Assembly (NCBI RefSeq): GCF_004791025.1
Contig: NZ_SRUO01000001.1
Span: 186,001 to 250,000 of the forward strand
Length of the DNA: 64,000 nt
Reading direction: 5' to 3'
DNA from: Mesorhizobium sp. M4B.F.Ca.ET.203.01.1.1
GTDB taxonomy: Bacteria > Pseudomonadota > Alphaproteobacteria > Rhizobiales > Rhizobiaceae
Both the position numbers and the translations under genes were made by a program. Under the pieces are notes generated by a model. It searched no databases. It was not told the origin of the DNA and saw nothing but the letters and a program-made list of their open reading frames with translations. The first letter of the stretch is position 1, and each line of letters opens with the position of its first letter. Of the stretch, positions 1-9,655 are shown in pieces.

Positions 1-355
1 CGACCGGCGCCACCAGCGGCTCGACGCAGCCGCAGCGCTCGGACGCGGTCGCATAGGCGACGGCTGAATAGACGGCATACTGAATCCGTCCCTCCACCTG
101 CGCCTCGATCAGCGCCCGGTAGTCGCGGGCGACGACAAACTCGACCTTCATGCCGAGTGCCTTGGTGTAGGCGTCGGTGAGCAGCGCCAGGCCCGGAACG
201 GTGTTGCCGGCTCCAGGTTCGGCGACGATTCCGACGCGGAATGTGCCGATGTCGTCGCGCCAGTCGGCGCTGGCCGTATCCGGCCAGGACGCGGCCAGCA
301 ATGCCAAAGCAGCCATGCAGGCAGGCCTTGCCGAAAATCCGCCGCGCCTTCCCAT
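1..355 (-). CDS. PhnD-like phosphate/phosphonate ABC transporter binding protein, partial
   Basis: Reading the minus strand from an ATG at 355 gives an open frame that runs off the left edge, so only about 118 N-terminal residues are visible. Residues 1-30 look like an export signal (GRRGG basic start, then [10 protein letters not shown], then an Ala-X-Ala region). The mature start has [10 protein letters not shown], followed by a segment around [14 protein letters not shown] and [12 protein letters not shown], as in periplasmic binding proteins of the PhnD/phosphate-phosphite-phosphonate family. A purine-rich GGGCAGGG precedes the ATG. It is divergent from deoB with a 134-base gap. Transport partners would lie outside the window. 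The family call is from short motifs; the ligand cannot be told. Confidence 0.7.
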   Translation of the reverse strand, partial: MGRRGGFSARPACMAALALLAASWPDTASADWRDDIGTFRVGIVAEPGAGNTVPGLALLTDAYTKALGMKVEFVVARDYRALIEAQVEGRIQYAVYSAVAYATASERCGCVEPLVAPV

Positions 356-489
356 CCCTGCCCCGCCCGTACCGGCATCCCGTCTCGCCCGACTATCGCG
401 CCGAGCGGTTGCCGTTTGGTTTCCGAATTGCCAATGGCGATGCGGAACCCTATGTCTGGAGCCGCAGACAGGCAACAATGATCCCTTTG

Positions 490-1740
490 ATGGCGCGCGC
501 TTTCCTCTTTGTCCTCGACTCGTTCGGCATCGGCGGCGCCGCCGATGCCGAACGCTATGGCGATGCCGGCGCCGACACGTTCGGTCACATCGCGCTCGCC
601 TGCGCCGAGGGGCGCGCGGATCGCGAGGGCCTGCGCAAGGGACCGCTCGCCGTGCCCAACATGGTCTCGCTTGGGCTGGCGGGCGCGGCGGAAACCGCGA
701 CGGGGTTCCGCTTCGGCAATGGCGGCACGGCGCCGATCGCGGCGGCTTTCCATGGCGCGGCGCAAGAAGTGTCGAGCGGCAAGGACACACCGTCCGGCCA
801 CTGGGAGATAGCCGGCCTGCCGGTGCGTTTCGACTGGGGTTATTTTCCGCAGACGGTGCCCGCCTTTCCGGCCGAACTGACCGAGGCGATGATCAGCGAG
901 GGAAAGGTGCCCGGCATTCTGGGCGATTGCCACGCGGGAGGAATCGAGATCATCGAGCGGTTCGGCGAGGAGCATATCCGGACCGGCAAGCCGATCTGCT
1001 ACACCTCGGTCGATTCCGTGCTGCAGATCGCCGCCCACGAAACGCATTTCGGCCTCGAACGGCTCTACGAATTCTGCAAGACGGTGCGCAGGCTGGCCGA
1101 TCCGCTGAACATCGGCCGGGTGATCGCGCGGCCTTTTGTCGGGGAAACCGTCGCCACCTTCGAACGGACATATAACCGCCGCGACTATGCCGTGCCGCCA
1201 CCCGAACCGACGCTGCTAGACCGGCTGACGGGGCGCGGCAGCAAGGTCATCGCGGTCGGCAAGATCGGTGACATCTTCGCGCATCGCGGCATCTCGGAGG
1301 TGCGCAAGGCCGCCGGCAACATGGCGATGTTCGACAAGGCGCTCGGCGCGATGGACGATGCCGACGACGGCGACCTGGTGTTCGCCAATTTCGTCGATTT
1401 CGACACCGAGTTCGGCCACCGGCGCGATGTCGCCGGCTATGCCGCGGCGCTGGAGGCGTTCGACCGGCGCCTGCCCGAAGCGCTGGCGAAACTGCGACAG
1501 GGCGACCTGCTCATCCTCACCGCCGACCATGGCAACGATCCGACCTGGCGCGGCACCGACCATACGCGCGAACGCATCCCGGTGATCGGCACCGGACCGG
1601 GGCTGGCAGGCGGCGACATCGGCCTCAGGCCGACCTTCGCCGATATCGGCGACACCGTCGCCGAGCATCTCGGGCTGGCGCCCGGCCGTCACGGCACCTC
1701 CTTCAACAAGGCGATCGGCGGTCATGCCCGAACTGCCTGA
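490..1740 (+). CDS. deoB: Phosphopentomutase
   Basis: Interconverts (deoxy)ribose 1-phosphate and 5-phosphate in cytoplasmic nucleoside salvage. The 416-residue product is the usual length for the family. Alkaline-phosphatase-superfamily metal sites are visible: D10 in [11 protein letters not shown]346-H347 in TADHGNDP and H358 in GTDHTRER. The phosphorylated Thr lies in KDTPSGHWE at residues 98-106. The start at 490 gives the family N-terminus MARAFLF; an in-frame ATG at 478 would add four residues. The last 17 bases overlap mutM in another frame, so the two are probably co-transcribed. Confidence 0.95.
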   Translation: MARAFLFVLDSFGIGGAADAERYGDAGADTFGHIALACAEGRADREGLRKGPLAVPNMVSLGLAGAAETATGFRFGNGGTAPIAAAFHGAAQEVSSGKDTPSGHWEIAGLPVRFDWGYFPQTVPAFPAELTEAMISEGKVPGILGDCHAGGIEIIERFGEEHIRTGKPICYTSVDSVLQIAAHETHFGLERLYEFCKTVRRLADPLNIGRVIARPFVGETVATFERTYNRRDYAVPPPEPTLLDRLTGRGSKVIAVGKIGDIFAHRGISEVRKAAGNMAMFDKALGAMDDADDGDLVFANFVDFDTEFGHRRDVAGYAAALEAFDRRLPEALAKLRQGDLLILTADHGNDPTWRGTDHTRERIPVIGTGPGLAGGDIGLRPTFADIGDTVAEHLGLAPGRHGTSFNKAIGGHARTA

Positions 1741-2614
1741 GGTCGAAACCGTCCGGCGCGGGCTGCAGCCGGTCCTGGAAGGCGCTCGCCTGGTCAGGGT
1801 CGAGGCGCGCCGGCCCGATCTCAGGTTTCCATTTCCCGCGCGTTTCTCCGAACGCCTGACCGGCAAGACCATCACCGCGCTCGGCCGTCGCGCCAAATAC
1901 CTGACCATGCATGTGGATGGCGGCCCGGTGCTGATCTGCCATCTCGGCATGTCGGGCTCGTTCCGCATCGAAGCCGCCGATGGCGACGAGACGCCAGGCA
2001 CCTTCCATCACGAGCGGTCGAAGAGCTCCACGCACGACCATGTCGTTTTCGATGTCGAGACGGCCGCGGGCGCCCGCTCGCGCGTGATCTTCAATGATCC
2101 GCGCCGTTTCGGCTTCATGCTGTTTGCCGAAGGCGTGCCCGATACCCATCCGATGCTGACCGGCCTGGGCGTCGAGCCGACAGGCAATGCGCTGGACGGC
2201 GCCCTGCTCGCCTCGCTGCTCAAGGGCCGCAGATCGCCGTTGAAGGCAGCGCTTCTCGACCAGCGGCTGATCGCCGGGCTCGGCAATATCTATGTGTCCG
2301 AAGCGCTGTGGCGCGCCGGCCTGTCGCCGCTGCGCGAAGCAGGCACCATCGCCAAGGCCGGCAAGAAGGCCAGCGAGCAGGCCGAACGGCTGGCCGAGGC
2401 GATCCGGTCGGTCATCGCCGATGCGATCGCCGCCGGCGGATCGTCGCTGCGCGACTATGTGCAGACCGATGGGTCGCTCGGCTATTTCCAGCATTCCTTC
2501 GCCGTCTACGACCGCGAAGGCGAGCCATGCCCGAAGCCTGGCTGCGGCGGCCATATCGAGCGCATCGTGCAGAGCGGCCGCTCGACCTTCTATTGCCGGA
2601 CCTGTCAGCGGTGA
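1724..2614 (+). CDS. mutM: Formamidopyrimidine-DNA glycosylase (Fpg)
   Basis: Excises 8-oxoguanine and ring-opened purines and nicks abasic sites. The N-terminus MPELPEVE carries the catalytic Pro2 and Glu3 exposed after Met removal. The C-terminus has the zinc finger as CPKPGC followed by CRTC, a C-X4-C...C-X2-C pattern. At 296 residues it is full length. It starts inside the end of deoB (17-base overlap) and is followed after 40 bases by an enoyl-CoA hydratase. In many Hyphomicrobiales mutM, echA, rpsT and dnaA are adjacent, as here. Confidence 0.97.
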   Translation: MPELPEVETVRRGLQPVLEGARLVRVEARRPDLRFPFPARFSERLTGKTITALGRRAKYLTMHVDGGPVLICHLGMSGSFRIEAADGDETPGTFHHERSKSSTHDHVVFDVETAAGARSRVIFNDPRRFGFMLFAEGVPDTHPMLTGLGVEPTGNALDGALLASLLKGRRSPLKAALLDQRLIAGLGNIYVSEALWRAGLSPLREAGTIAKAGKKASEQAERLAEAIRSVIADAIAAGGSSLRDYVQTDGSLGYFQHSFAVYDREGEPCPKPGCGGHIERIVQSGRSTFYCRTCQR

Positions 2615-2654
2615 GCTAGACCGATCTCCTTAATCGGAACGAGGAGGCGATGCC

Positions 2655-3428
2655 ATGACCTATGAAACCATCATCGTGGAGACGCGCGGCAAGGTCGGGC
2701 TGATCACGCTGAACCGGCCGAAGGCGCTCAATGCGCTGAACACCGAGGTCATGAGAGAAGCGGTCGAGGCGGTGAACGGGTTCGGCGCCGACCCCGGCAT
2801 CGGCGCGATCGTCATCACCGGTTCCGAGAAGGCCTTCGCCGCGGGCGCCGACATCAAGCAGATGCAGTCGATCGCCTTCGTCGATGCCTACACGCAGGAC
2901 TTCTTCGTCGGCTGGGAGGAGCTTACGCGCGTGCGAAAGCCGATCATCGCGGCGGTCGCGGGTTACGCCCTTGGCGGCGGCTGCGAACTGGCAATGATGT
3001 GCGATTTCATCATCGCCGCGGACACCGCCAGGTTCGGCCAGCCCGAGATCACGCTCGGCGTGATGCCCGGCATGGGCGGATCGCAGCGGCTGACCCGGTT
3101 CGTCGGCAAGTCGAAGGCCATGGATATGTGCCTGACGGGGCGGATGATGGATGCGGCGGAGGCAGAGCGCTGCGGGTTGGTCTCGCGAGTCGTGCCCGCC
3201 GGCGACCTCGTCGAGGAGGCGCTGAAGGCCGCGGCAAAGATAGCGGAATTCTCGCTGCCCTCTGTGATGATGACGAAAGAGGCCGTCAACCGGGCCTATG
3301 AGACGACGCTTGCGGAGGGTTTGCGGTTCGAGCGGCGGCTGTTCCATTCGCTGTTTGCGCTGGACGACCAGAAGGAAGGCATGGCGGCCTTCGCCGAGAA
3401 GCGGAAGCCCAATTTCACCAATCGATAA
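2655..3428 (+). CDS. Enoyl-CoA hydratase (crotonase)
   Basis: Hydrates trans-2-enoyl-CoA in beta-oxidation. The 257-residue protein has both catalytic glutamates of the crotonase fold: E111 in [11 protein letters not shown] and E131 in FGQPEITLG. The oxyanion-hole segment [11 protein letters not shown] is also present. These match short-chain enoyl-CoA hydratase closely, rather than isomerase or hydrolase variants. A strong GAGGAG ribosome site lies about 9 bases before the ATG. The gene sits 40 bases after mutM and ahead of rpsT, which has its own promoter. The exact acyl chain length is not deducible. Confidence 0.9.
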   Translation: MTYETIIVETRGKVGLITLNRPKALNALNTEVMREAVEAVNGFGADPGIGAIVITGSEKAFAAGADIKQMQSIAFVDAYTQDFFVGWEELTRVRKPIIAAVAGYALGGGCELAMMCDFIIAADTARFGQPEITLGVMPGMGGSQRLTRFVGKSKAMDMCLTGRMMDAAEAERCGLVSRVVPAGDLVEEALKAAAKIAEFSLPSVMMTKEAVNRAYETTLAEGLRFERRLFHSLFALDDQKEGMAAFAEKRKPNFTNR

Positions 3429-3468
3429 GATGGCCGGGCGCCAGCCTCAAAAAGAAGGCAAAGCGGCG

Positions 3469-3497
3469 TTGACGCGCCGGAAAAGCTGAACTATAAG
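3469..3497 (+). promoter_or_regulatory. Sigma-70-type promoter of rpsT
   Basis: TTGACG (3469-3474) and TATAAG (3492-3497) are separated by exactly 17 bases, a near-consensus housekeeping promoter, about 90 bases upstream of the rpsT start. Confidence 0.7.
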
Positions 3498-3586
3498 CCG
3501 CACCAACCGAGGCGGCCTGTGGCTGCCCGTTTGTTTTTTGCGCCCTGCGATACTGCTGGCGCCCACCAGATCAGAAGAGAGGCATC

Positions 3587-3853
3587 ATGGCCAATACCTC
3601 CTCGGCCAAAAAGGCAACGCGCAAGATCGCCCGCCGCGCCGCGATCAACAAGAACCGCCGCTCGCGCGTCCGCACCTATGTGCGCCAGGTCGAAGAGGCG
3701 CTGGCCTCGGGCGACAAGGCCGCAGCACTCGCCGCCTTCAAGGCCGCCGAGCCGGAATTGATGCGCGCCGCGACCAAGGGCGTGATCCACAAGAACACGG
3801 CATCGCGCAAGGTTTCGCGGCTGGCGCACCGGGTCAAGGTACTGACCGCCTGA
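3587..3853 (+). CDS. rpsT: 30S ribosomal protein S20
   Basis: Binds 16S rRNA at the base of the small subunit. The 88-residue, Lys/Arg-rich product begins [17 protein letters not shown] and ends with the conserved stretch [17 protein letters not shown], typical of S20. It has its own promoter at 3469-3497 and a strong intrinsic terminator at 3882-3908, so it is a single-gene unit ahead of the dnaA region. Confidence 0.98.
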   Translation: MANTSSAKKATRKIARRAAINKNRRSRVRTYVRQVEEALASGDKAAALAAFKAAEPELMRAATKGVIHKNTASRKVSRLAHRVKVLTA

Positions 3854-3881
3854 TACGCCTACCCTAGACTAGCGTTCTTCG

Positions 3882-3908
3882 AACCCGGCGGATGACGCCG
3901 GGTTTTTT
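3882..3908 (+). terminator. Rho-independent terminator of rpsT
   Basis: The 9-base stem AACCCGGCG / CGCCGGGTT with a 5-base loop is followed by a run of T residues. It lies 29 bases after the rpsT stop. Confidence 0.9.
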
Positions 3909-3936
3909 CGTTTGCCGGCAAGTACTTAAAAAGAAC

Positions 3937-3974
3937 GCCCGGAGATCGCATCCGGGCTGGATTTCAAAATCCAG
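3937..3974. repeat. Two back-to-back inverted repeats
   Basis: GCCCGGA-N7-TCCGGGC (3937-3957) is followed directly by CTGGATTT-CA-AAATCCAG (3957-3974). Both stems are perfect. They lie just after the rpsT terminator at the left side of the dnaA upstream region. They may be a second transcription barrier or part of the origin-like region; the role is unknown. Confidence 0.6.
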
Positions 3975-4055
3975 ATTGTTTTGCCGGCATATACATGCGC
4001 ACTGATATTCCGTTATGTCGAAAGCGGGTGCGCACCCAGATTCAGCTGTCAGAAA

Positions 4056-4312
4056 TTATCCATACATTTCAGTCACTTGCAGACGGTGATCCACAGCTTG
4101 TTCACATCGAGTTCGAGCTGCGGGGGACAAGTAGCTGTCAAGCGAATTATTTCAGAAAATTTCCTGCCGGGTGGCCTTTTTCATATTCGCCGGAAAAGGG
4201 TTTGAATCACAATGGCTTTGTCAAAATATGCCGTTGCGGCACCTGTTGCAGACCCGCCTCCGCTAACCAGATTTGTTAAAAATCCGTTAGTCGTGGCCTT
4301 GCCCTATCCACA
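4056..4312. promoter_or_regulatory. DnaA-box cluster upstream of dnaA (autoregulatory region or origin-like)
   Basis: The 850-base gap between rpsT and dnaA (3854-4703) has no convincing gene. It holds four sites one base off the DnaA box TTAT(C/T)CACA: TTATCCATA (4056-4064), TGATCCACA (4087-4095), TTGTTCACA (4098-4106) and CTATCCACA (4304-4312). GANTC sites, the CcrM methylation target, occur at 4039-4043 and 4204-4208. The stretch between is AT-richer than the surroundings. dnaA is commonly autoregulated through such boxes. Whether this is also a replication origin is open, because many Hyphomicrobiales have oriC near hemE instead. Confidence 0.5.
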
Positions 4313-4703
4313 GCGATTTCGGTAATGTCCATCCATCGAAGGGACGGGCTCTTGGCCCCCAAACCCAGCCTGAATTGGCCACCACAAAATGGCAGAATTC
4401 ATGACGTGGAGCAATTCCGCGAACGGGTTTGATTTGTCTTTTCGATGCGGGTAGGGGACTGGCGTAATTTTTACATGGCAGGTCGATGGCGCGCCGGCGT
4501 TTTCGCCGGGCGGTAGAGCTTTGCCTTGTTCAGAAAAACGACCCGGCTTGCAAGGGCCGGGACCGGTCCCTTGTGTAGAACGAGGCGGCATTCACCACCA
4601 GCGGCGGTGGCAGTGTCGCAGCGAAGATACGGTCGCCGGAAACATGGATGCAGGAGGCGCATCCCCGGCGGGAAACAGGTACAAACAGGCAAGGAACGCG
4701 GTC

Positions 4704-6248
4704 ATGCAGAGCGGCATCGAAAGGGAGCTAACGAGCGAACTCCCATTTCAAGCAACTTTTGTCGGAGGGGGCGACATGGTGGCATCCAGCGACGCGGAAC
4801 AGAAGTTCGAGCGGGTCAAGACCCAGCTGAAGGCGCGCTTGGGAGCCGAGGTGTATTCCAGCTGGTTCGGCCGGATGAAGGTCGCCGAGGCGTCCCGGGG
4901 CATTGTCCGCATCTCGGTGCCCACGGCCTTCCTGCGGTCGTGGATCAACGGCCACTATCTCGATCTGATCGCGGAACTGTGGAAGCACGAGGATCCCGAG
5001 GTCCTGAAGATCGAGATCGTGGTGCGCACCGCCACGCGCCAGACGCGCAACGGCGTCGAGCCCGAAGTGGCGCCGGCGCGCAAGATGACCAGGCAGACGC
5101 AAACGGCGCTCGCCGCCGGCACCGCCGGATCAGGCAGGGTGGAGCGGGCACCGGCGCCGCGCCAGGGCGCGCCCGCCGAAACGGAGTTCCGGCACAATGT
5201 GCTGGGGTCGCCGCTCGATCCGCGCTACACGTTCAATTCCTTCATCGAAGGCCCGTCGAACCGGGTGGCTTTCGCCGCGGCAAAGGCGGTGGCGGAATCG
5301 CAGTCGAGCGCGGTGCGCTTCAACCCGCTGTTCCTTCATGCCACGGTCGGTCTCGGCAAGACGCATCTTCTGCAGGCGATCGCGGCGGAATCGCTGATGC
5401 ACAACCCGAAATCGCGCGTCGTCTATCTGACGGCCGAGTATTTCATGTGGCGCTTCGCTACCGCGATCCGCGACAACAACGCGCTGACGCTCAAGGAGCA
5501 GCTGCGCGACATCGACCTGCTGATTATCGACGATATGCAGTTCCTGCAGGGCAAGTCGATCCAGCATGAATTCTGCCATCTCATCAACATGCTGCTCGAC
5601 AGCGCCAAGCAGGTGGTGGTGGCCGCCGACCGGCCGCCGTCGGAGCTGGAATCGCTGGAGCCGCGCGTCCGCTCGCGCCTCAATGGCGGCGTGGCGCTGG
5701 AAATGTCGGCGCCGGACTTCGCCATGCGGCTCGGCATGCTGAAGCTGCGTCTTGCGACGGCCAAGGTCGACGACACCTCGCTCGATATTTCGGAGGAGAT
5801 CCTCAACCATGTCGCGCGCACGGTGACGGGCAGCGGGCGCGAGCTGGAGGGCGCCTTCAACCAGCTCCTGTTCAGGCAGTCCTTCGAGCCGCAGATCAGC
5901 ATCGACCGCATCGATGAGATCCTCGGCCACATCTATCGCTCGGGCGAGCCGAAGCGGGTGCGCATCGAGGACATCCAGCGCATCGTGGCGCGTCACTACA
6001 ATGTGTCGAAGACCGAGCTTCTGTCCAACCGGCGCACGCGCACCATCGTCAAACCGCGGCAGGTCGCCATGTACCTGTCGAAGGTGATGACGCCGCGTTC
6101 GCTGCCGGAGATCGGACGGCGGTTCGGCGGCCGCGATCATACGACGGTGCTGCACGCGGTGCGCAAGATCGAGGACCTTTCGGGCGCGGACAACACGCTG
6201 GCGCAGGAACTGGAACTCTTGCGAAGGCTGATCAACGACCAGGCTTGA
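4704..6248 (+). CDS. dnaA: Chromosomal replication initiator protein DnaA
   Basis: AAA+ ATPase that binds DnaA boxes and opens the origin. From the ATG at 4704, with AAGGAA ahead of it, the product is 514 residues. Domain I spans about residues 30-110 ([21 protein letters not shown]), then a variable linker. The AAA+ domain has Walker A GLGKTHLL at 216-223 and Walker [10 protein letters not shown] near 275. The C-terminal DNA-binding signature [15 protein letters not shown] is near 475-489. An in-frame extension back to 4521 is open but lacks family similarity. dnaN follows after a hairpin. Confidence 0.97.
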   Translation: MQSGIERELTSELPFQATFVGGGDMVASSDAEQKFERVKTQLKARLGAEVYSSWFGRMKVAEASRGIVRISVPTAFLRSWINGHYLDLIAELWKHEDPEVLKIEIVVRTATRQTRNGVEPEVAPARKMTRQTQTALAAGTAGSGRVERAPAPRQGAPAETEFRHNVLGSPLDPRYTFNSFIEGPSNRVAFAAAKAVAESQSSAVRFNPLFLHATVGLGKTHLLQAIAAESLMHNPKSRVVYLTAEYFMWRFATAIRDNNALTLKEQLRDIDLLIIDDMQFLQGKSIQHEFCHLINMLLDSAKQVVVAADRPPSELESLEPRVRSRLNGGVALEMSAPDFAMRLGMLKLRLATAKVDDTSLDISEEILNHVARTVTGSGRELEGAFNQLLFRQSFEPQISIDRIDEILGHIYRSGEPKRVRIEDIQRIVARHYNVSKTELLSNRRTRTIVKPRQVAMYLSKVMTPRSLPEIGRRFGGRDHTTVLHAVRKIEDLSGADNTLAQELELLRRLINDQA

Positions 6249-6296
6249 GCGCCCGGGAAAAGCCGGATCGGGGACTTCGCCGGCTTTATCCCCAGA

Positions 6297-6334
6297 AAGC
6301 CCGCGCAACCGGTCCTAACCGGTGGCGCGGGCTT
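6297..6334 (+). terminator. Hairpin between dnaA and dnaN
   Basis: A long stem pairs AAGCCCGCGC (6297-6306) with GCGCGGGCTT (6325-6334). An inner ACCGGT repeat also pairs. No clean T-run follows, so it may be a weak or Rho-assisted terminator that partly separates dnaA from dnaN transcription. Confidence 0.5.
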
Positions 6335-6447
6335 GCGTTTGCAGGCTTTTTCCTGTCAGCTTAAGCAGATTCTGAGCCTGTTCAGACCTTTCGCGGGGCG
6401 CCGCTCGCCGGAGACCCGCTCATCCATTCAAGCGAGCCTGTTTCGTC

Positions 6448-7566
6448 ATGCGTGTTATCCTGGAACGGTCAAATCTCCTGAAGTCGCTCAACCATGTCCA
6501 CCGCGTGGTCGAGCGGCGCAACACCATACCGATCCTGTCCAACGTGCTGCTCAGCGCCGAGGGCGCCAGCCTCGAGATGAAGGCGACCGACCTCGACCTG
6601 GAAGTGACCGAAGCGACGCCCGCCAAGGTCGAGCGCGGCGGGGCGACGACCGTTCCGGCGCATCTGCTCTACGACATCGTGCGCAAGCTCGCCGACGGGG
6701 CGGAGGTGATGCTGAAGACCGACGAGGACGGCAATGCGATGACGGTCACCTCGGGCCGTTCGAGCTTCCGCCTGCAGTGCCTGCCGCAGTCCGATTTCCC
6801 GGAGCTTTCGGCCGGTTCCTTCTCGCACATCTTCCGGCTCGATTCGCTTGACCTGAAAGGCCTGATCGAAAAGACGCAATTTGCCATCTCCACCGAGGAG
6901 ACGCGCTACTACCTCAACGGCATCTACCTGCACACGCACGAAGCCGGCGGCAAGCTGAAACTGCGCTCGGTGGCGACCGACGGCCACCGCCTGGCGCGCG
7001 CCGAGATCGACGCGCCGGCAGGGTCCGAAAGCATGCCGGGCATCATCATCCCGCGCAAGACGGTGAGCGAGCTGCAGAAGCTGGTCGACGACCCGGATGT
7101 GGCCGTGACCACCGAACTTTCCGACACCAAGATCCGCTTCACCATCGGCAGCGTGGTTCTGACCTCGAAGCTGATCGACGGCACCTTCCCGGACTATCAG
7201 CGCGTCATTCCGACCGGCAACGACAAGAAGCTGATCATCGACCGGCAGAGCTTCGCCGCGGCCGTTGACCGCGTCTCGACCATTTCGTCGGAGCGCGGCC
7301 GGGCGGTGAAACTGTCGATCGCCGAGGGCCAGCTGACGCTGGCCGTCAACAATCCGGATTCCGGCAGCGCCACCGAGGAACTGGCCGCCGACTATTCGGC
7401 CGATCCGATCGAGATCGGCTTCAACGCCAAGTATCTGCTCGACGTCGCCGCGCAGCTCACCGGCACGGAGGCGAAATTCATGCTCGCCGACGCCGGCTCG
7501 CCGACGCTGATCCACGACATGGCCGACGAGACCGCGCTCTACGTGCTGATGCCGATGCGCGTCTAG
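6448..7566 (+). CDS. dnaN: DNA polymerase III beta sliding clamp
   Basis: Homodimeric ring that tethers Pol III and other enzymes to DNA. The 372-residue length and N-terminus MRVILERSNLLKSLNHV fit the family. The segment VVERRNTIPILSN is the classic clamp domain 1 signature, and the C-terminus ends ALYVLMPMRV (family consensus VLMPMRL/V). It lies between dnaA and recF as in many bacteria. Two palindromic repeats sit directly after its stop codon, and the first overlaps the TAG. Confidence 0.98.
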   Translation: MRVILERSNLLKSLNHVHRVVERRNTIPILSNVLLSAEGASLEMKATDLDLEVTEATPAKVERGGATTVPAHLLYDIVRKLADGAEVMLKTDEDGNAMTVTSGRSSFRLQCLPQSDFPELSAGSFSHIFRLDSLDLKGLIEKTQFAISTEETRYYLNGIYLHTHEAGGKLKLRSVATDGHRLARAEIDAPAGSESMPGIIIPRKTVSELQKLVDDPDVAVTTELSDTKIRFTIGSVVLTSKLIDGTFPDYQRVIPTGNDKKLIIDRQSFAAAVDRVSTISSERGRAVKLSIAEGQLTLAVNNPDSGSATEELAADYSADPIEIGFNAKYLLDVAAQLTGTEAKFMLADAGSPTLIHDMADETALYVLMPMRV

Positions 7567-7615
7567 AGCATGATGCCGAAAAGTGTGAAGCAGTTTTCGG
7601 ACGACATCATGCTCT
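7565..7615. repeat. AGCATGAT-type palindromic repeat
   Basis: The arms AGAGCATGATG (7565-7575) and CATCATGCTCT (7605-7615) are perfect reverse complements, and CCGAAAA / TTTTCGG pair inside. It overlaps the dnaN stop codon. It resembles the abundant Hyphomicrobiales intergenic palindromes and is related to the elements at 42312 and 47810. Confidence 0.8.
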
Positions 7616-7628
7616 ATCTCTTTGATTT

Positions 7629-7678
7629 AGAGCCGGATTCAGATTTCAGGTCGATTCGACCTGAAATCATCCGACTCT
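7629..7678. repeat. Second palindromic element between dnaN and recF
   Basis: An imperfect palindrome: AGAGCCGGAT pairs with ATCCGACTCT, and the inner ATTTCAGGTCGA / TCGACCTGAAAT is perfect. It follows the 7565-7615 element by 13 bases, so the two form a composite unit that fills the dnaN-recF gap. Confidence 0.75.
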
Positions 7679-7706
7679 AGGCTGCCAACGAGGCGATTTT
7701 GCTGCC

Positions 7707-8870
7707 GTGACCGCAGGTGCAACACAGCTCCAGCAACAAACGCATATAAGTAAGCTTACACTTACGAATTTCCGCAACTATGCGGCGCTATCCATCGGCC
7801 TGTCGCCCGGAGCGGTGGTGCTGTCCGGCGACAATGGCGCCGGCAAGACCAATCTGCTGGAAGCGATCTCGCTGCTGACGCCCGGGCGCGGACTGCGCCG
7901 CGCACCCTATGCCGACCTGGCGCGCGAAGACGGCGATGGCGGTTTTGCGCTGCATGCCCGCATCGAAGGGCCGGAAGGCCAGGCCGAGATCGGCACCGGC
8001 ATTGCGGGCGGCGACAGCGGCGAGAGCGGCAGACGGGTGCGGATCAATGGCGCCGCGGCGCGGTCGTCCGAGGATATGCTGGAGTGGCTGCGTGTCGTCT
8101 GGCTGACGCCGGCGATGGACGGACTGTTCCCCGGGCCGGCGGCCGACCGCCGGCGCTTCCTCGACCGGCTGGTGCTGGCGATCGATCCCGGCCACGGCCA
8201 GCGCGCGCTCGACTACGAGAAGGCGATGCGCGGGCGTAACCGCCTGCTTACGGAAGGATCTCGCGACGGCAGCTGGTTCGATGCCATCGAGACGCAGATG
8301 GCCGAGACCGGCGTGGCGATCGCGGCGGCCCGCGCCGAGCTGGCGCGCCTGCTTGCCGCCATGATCGAGAGGCTGCCGTCCAGCGGACCGTTTCCGCAAG
8401 CCGACATCAGCCTCGACGGCGATCTGGAAAACGCGCTCGGCAGCGCGCCGGCGGTCGATGTCGAGGAGCGGTTTCGCCGCGCGCTGGCCGATGGCCGCGA
8501 TCGCGACCGCGCCGCCGGCCGCACGCTGGACGGCCCGCATCGCTCCGATCTCGTGGTGCGGCATAGGCCCAAGGCAATGCCGGCCGAACTCTGCTCGACC
8601 GGCGAGCAGAAGGCGCTCCTGGTCGGCATCGTGGTCTCGCATGCAAGGCTGACCGGCGAGATGTCGGGGATGACGCCGATCCTGCTGCTCGACGAAATCG
8701 CGGCGCATCTCGACGCCGGCCGGCGCGCCGCCCTGTTCTCGATCCTGGAGGAGCTGAACTGCCAGGCGTTCATGACCGGAACCGACGCGGCGCTGTTTTC
8801 CAGCCTCGAAGGCCGCGCGCAGTTCCTGACGGTCGACCACGGCACGGTTGGGCCAACCGAAGACCCCTGA
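7707..8870 (+). CDS. recF: DNA replication and repair protein RecF
   Basis: SMC-like ATPase that helps load RecA at gaps. The GTG start at 7707 gives 387 residues. The N-terminus ISKLTLTNFRNYAAL is the family hallmark. Walker A is GDNGAGKTN at 41-49, Walker B is ILLLDEIAAHLD near the C-terminus, and the signature region is CSTGEQKALLVGI. It is separated from dnaN by composite palindromic repeats and followed after 31 bases by moeB. Confidence 0.96.
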   Translation: MTAGATQLQQQTHISKLTLTNFRNYAALSIGLSPGAVVLSGDNGAGKTNLLEAISLLTPGRGLRRAPYADLAREDGDGGFALHARIEGPEGQAEIGTGIAGGDSGESGRRVRINGAAARSSEDMLEWLRVVWLTPAMDGLFPGPAADRRRFLDRLVLAIDPGHGQRALDYEKAMRGRNRLLTEGSRDGSWFDAIETQMAETGVAIAAARAELARLLAAMIERLPSSGPFPQADISLDGDLENALGSAPAVDVEERFRRALADGRDRDRAAGRTLDGPHRSDLVVRHRPKAMPAELCSTGEQKALLVGIVVSHARLTGEMSGMTPILLLDEIAAHLDAGRRAALFSILEELNCQAFMTGTDAALFSSLEGRAQFLTVDHGTVGPTEDP

Positions 8871-8901
8871 CAAGGTTTTTGCGCCACGATAAGGTCTGGC
8901 C

Positions 8902-9651
8902 ATGACCACGCTTTCCGACGAAGAACTCGAGCGTTACGCGCGCCACATCGTGCTGCCGGAGATTGGCGGCGCCGGCCAACAGAAACTGAAGCGGGCGCGG
9001 GTGCTGGTGATCGGCGCCGGCGGGCTCGGCGCCCCGGTGCTCGAATATCTCGCCGCCGCCGGCGTCGGCACGCTCGGCATCGCCGACGACGACACGGTCT
9101 CGCTGTCCAACCTGCAGAGGCAGGTGATCCACGGCACGGACGCGATCGGCATTGCCAAAACCGACAGCGCGTCCGCGGCGATAATGCGCATCAACCCCAA
9201 TGTGGCGGTCGAGCCGCATCAGCTCAGGCTGACGGCGGAGAATGCCCCTGCCCTCGTCGCACGATACGACATCGTGGTCGACGGCTCCGACAATTTCGAG
9301 ACGCGTTATGCGGTGGCCGATGCCTGCGCCGCGGAAGGCAAGCCCCTGGTGCACGCCGCCGTCGGCCGCTTCGACGGCTCGCTGACGGTTCTGAAACCGT
9401 TCGAGACCGGCGCCGACGGCAAGCCTAACCCCGGCTACCGCGACCTTTTCCCGGAAGCACCGCCGGAAGGACTGGTGCCGTCCTGCGCCGTCGCCGGCGT
9501 AGTCGGCGCGCTGACCGGTGTGATCGGAACGCTGCAGGCGATGGAGGCGATCAAGCTGATCACCGGCATTGGCGAGCCGCTGGTCGGCCGGCTTTTGCTT
9601 TACGACGCGCTCAGCGCGCGCTTCGACACGATCCGCTACAAGAGAGCCTGA
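8902..9651 (+). CDS. moeB: Molybdopterin-synthase adenylyltransferase (MoeB/ThiF family)
   Basis: Adenylates the C-terminal glycine of MoaD-type sulfur carriers. The 249-residue protein opens YARHIVLPEIGG, then the nucleotide site VIGAGGLGAPVLEYLAAAGVG, then SNLQRQVIH. The catalytic-loop Cys is C195 in VPSCAVAGV. The Zn-binding CXXC pairs of E. coli MoeB are absent: the matching segment reads GYRDLFPEAP. A ThiF role in thiamine synthesis cannot be excluded from sequence alone. It sits 4 bases ahead of a GNAT gene in the recF-acnX run. Confidence 0.88.
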   Translation: MTTLSDEELERYARHIVLPEIGGAGQQKLKRARVLVIGAGGLGAPVLEYLAAAGVGTLGIADDDTVSLSNLQRQVIHGTDAIGIAKTDSASAAIMRINPNVAVEPHQLRLTAENAPALVARYDIVVDGSDNFETRYAVADACAAEGKPLVHAAVGRFDGSLTVLKPFETGADGKPNPGYRDLFPEAPPEGLVPSCAVAGVVGALTGVIGTLQAMEAIKLITGIGEPLVGRLLLYDALSARFDTIRYKRA

Positions 9652-9655
9652 TCGC

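Noticed and set aside
3981..4279. Short open frames of 74 and 94 codons in the dnaA upstream gap
   Set aside because: They overlap each other and the DnaA-box cluster, lack ribosome sites and have no recognisable composition.
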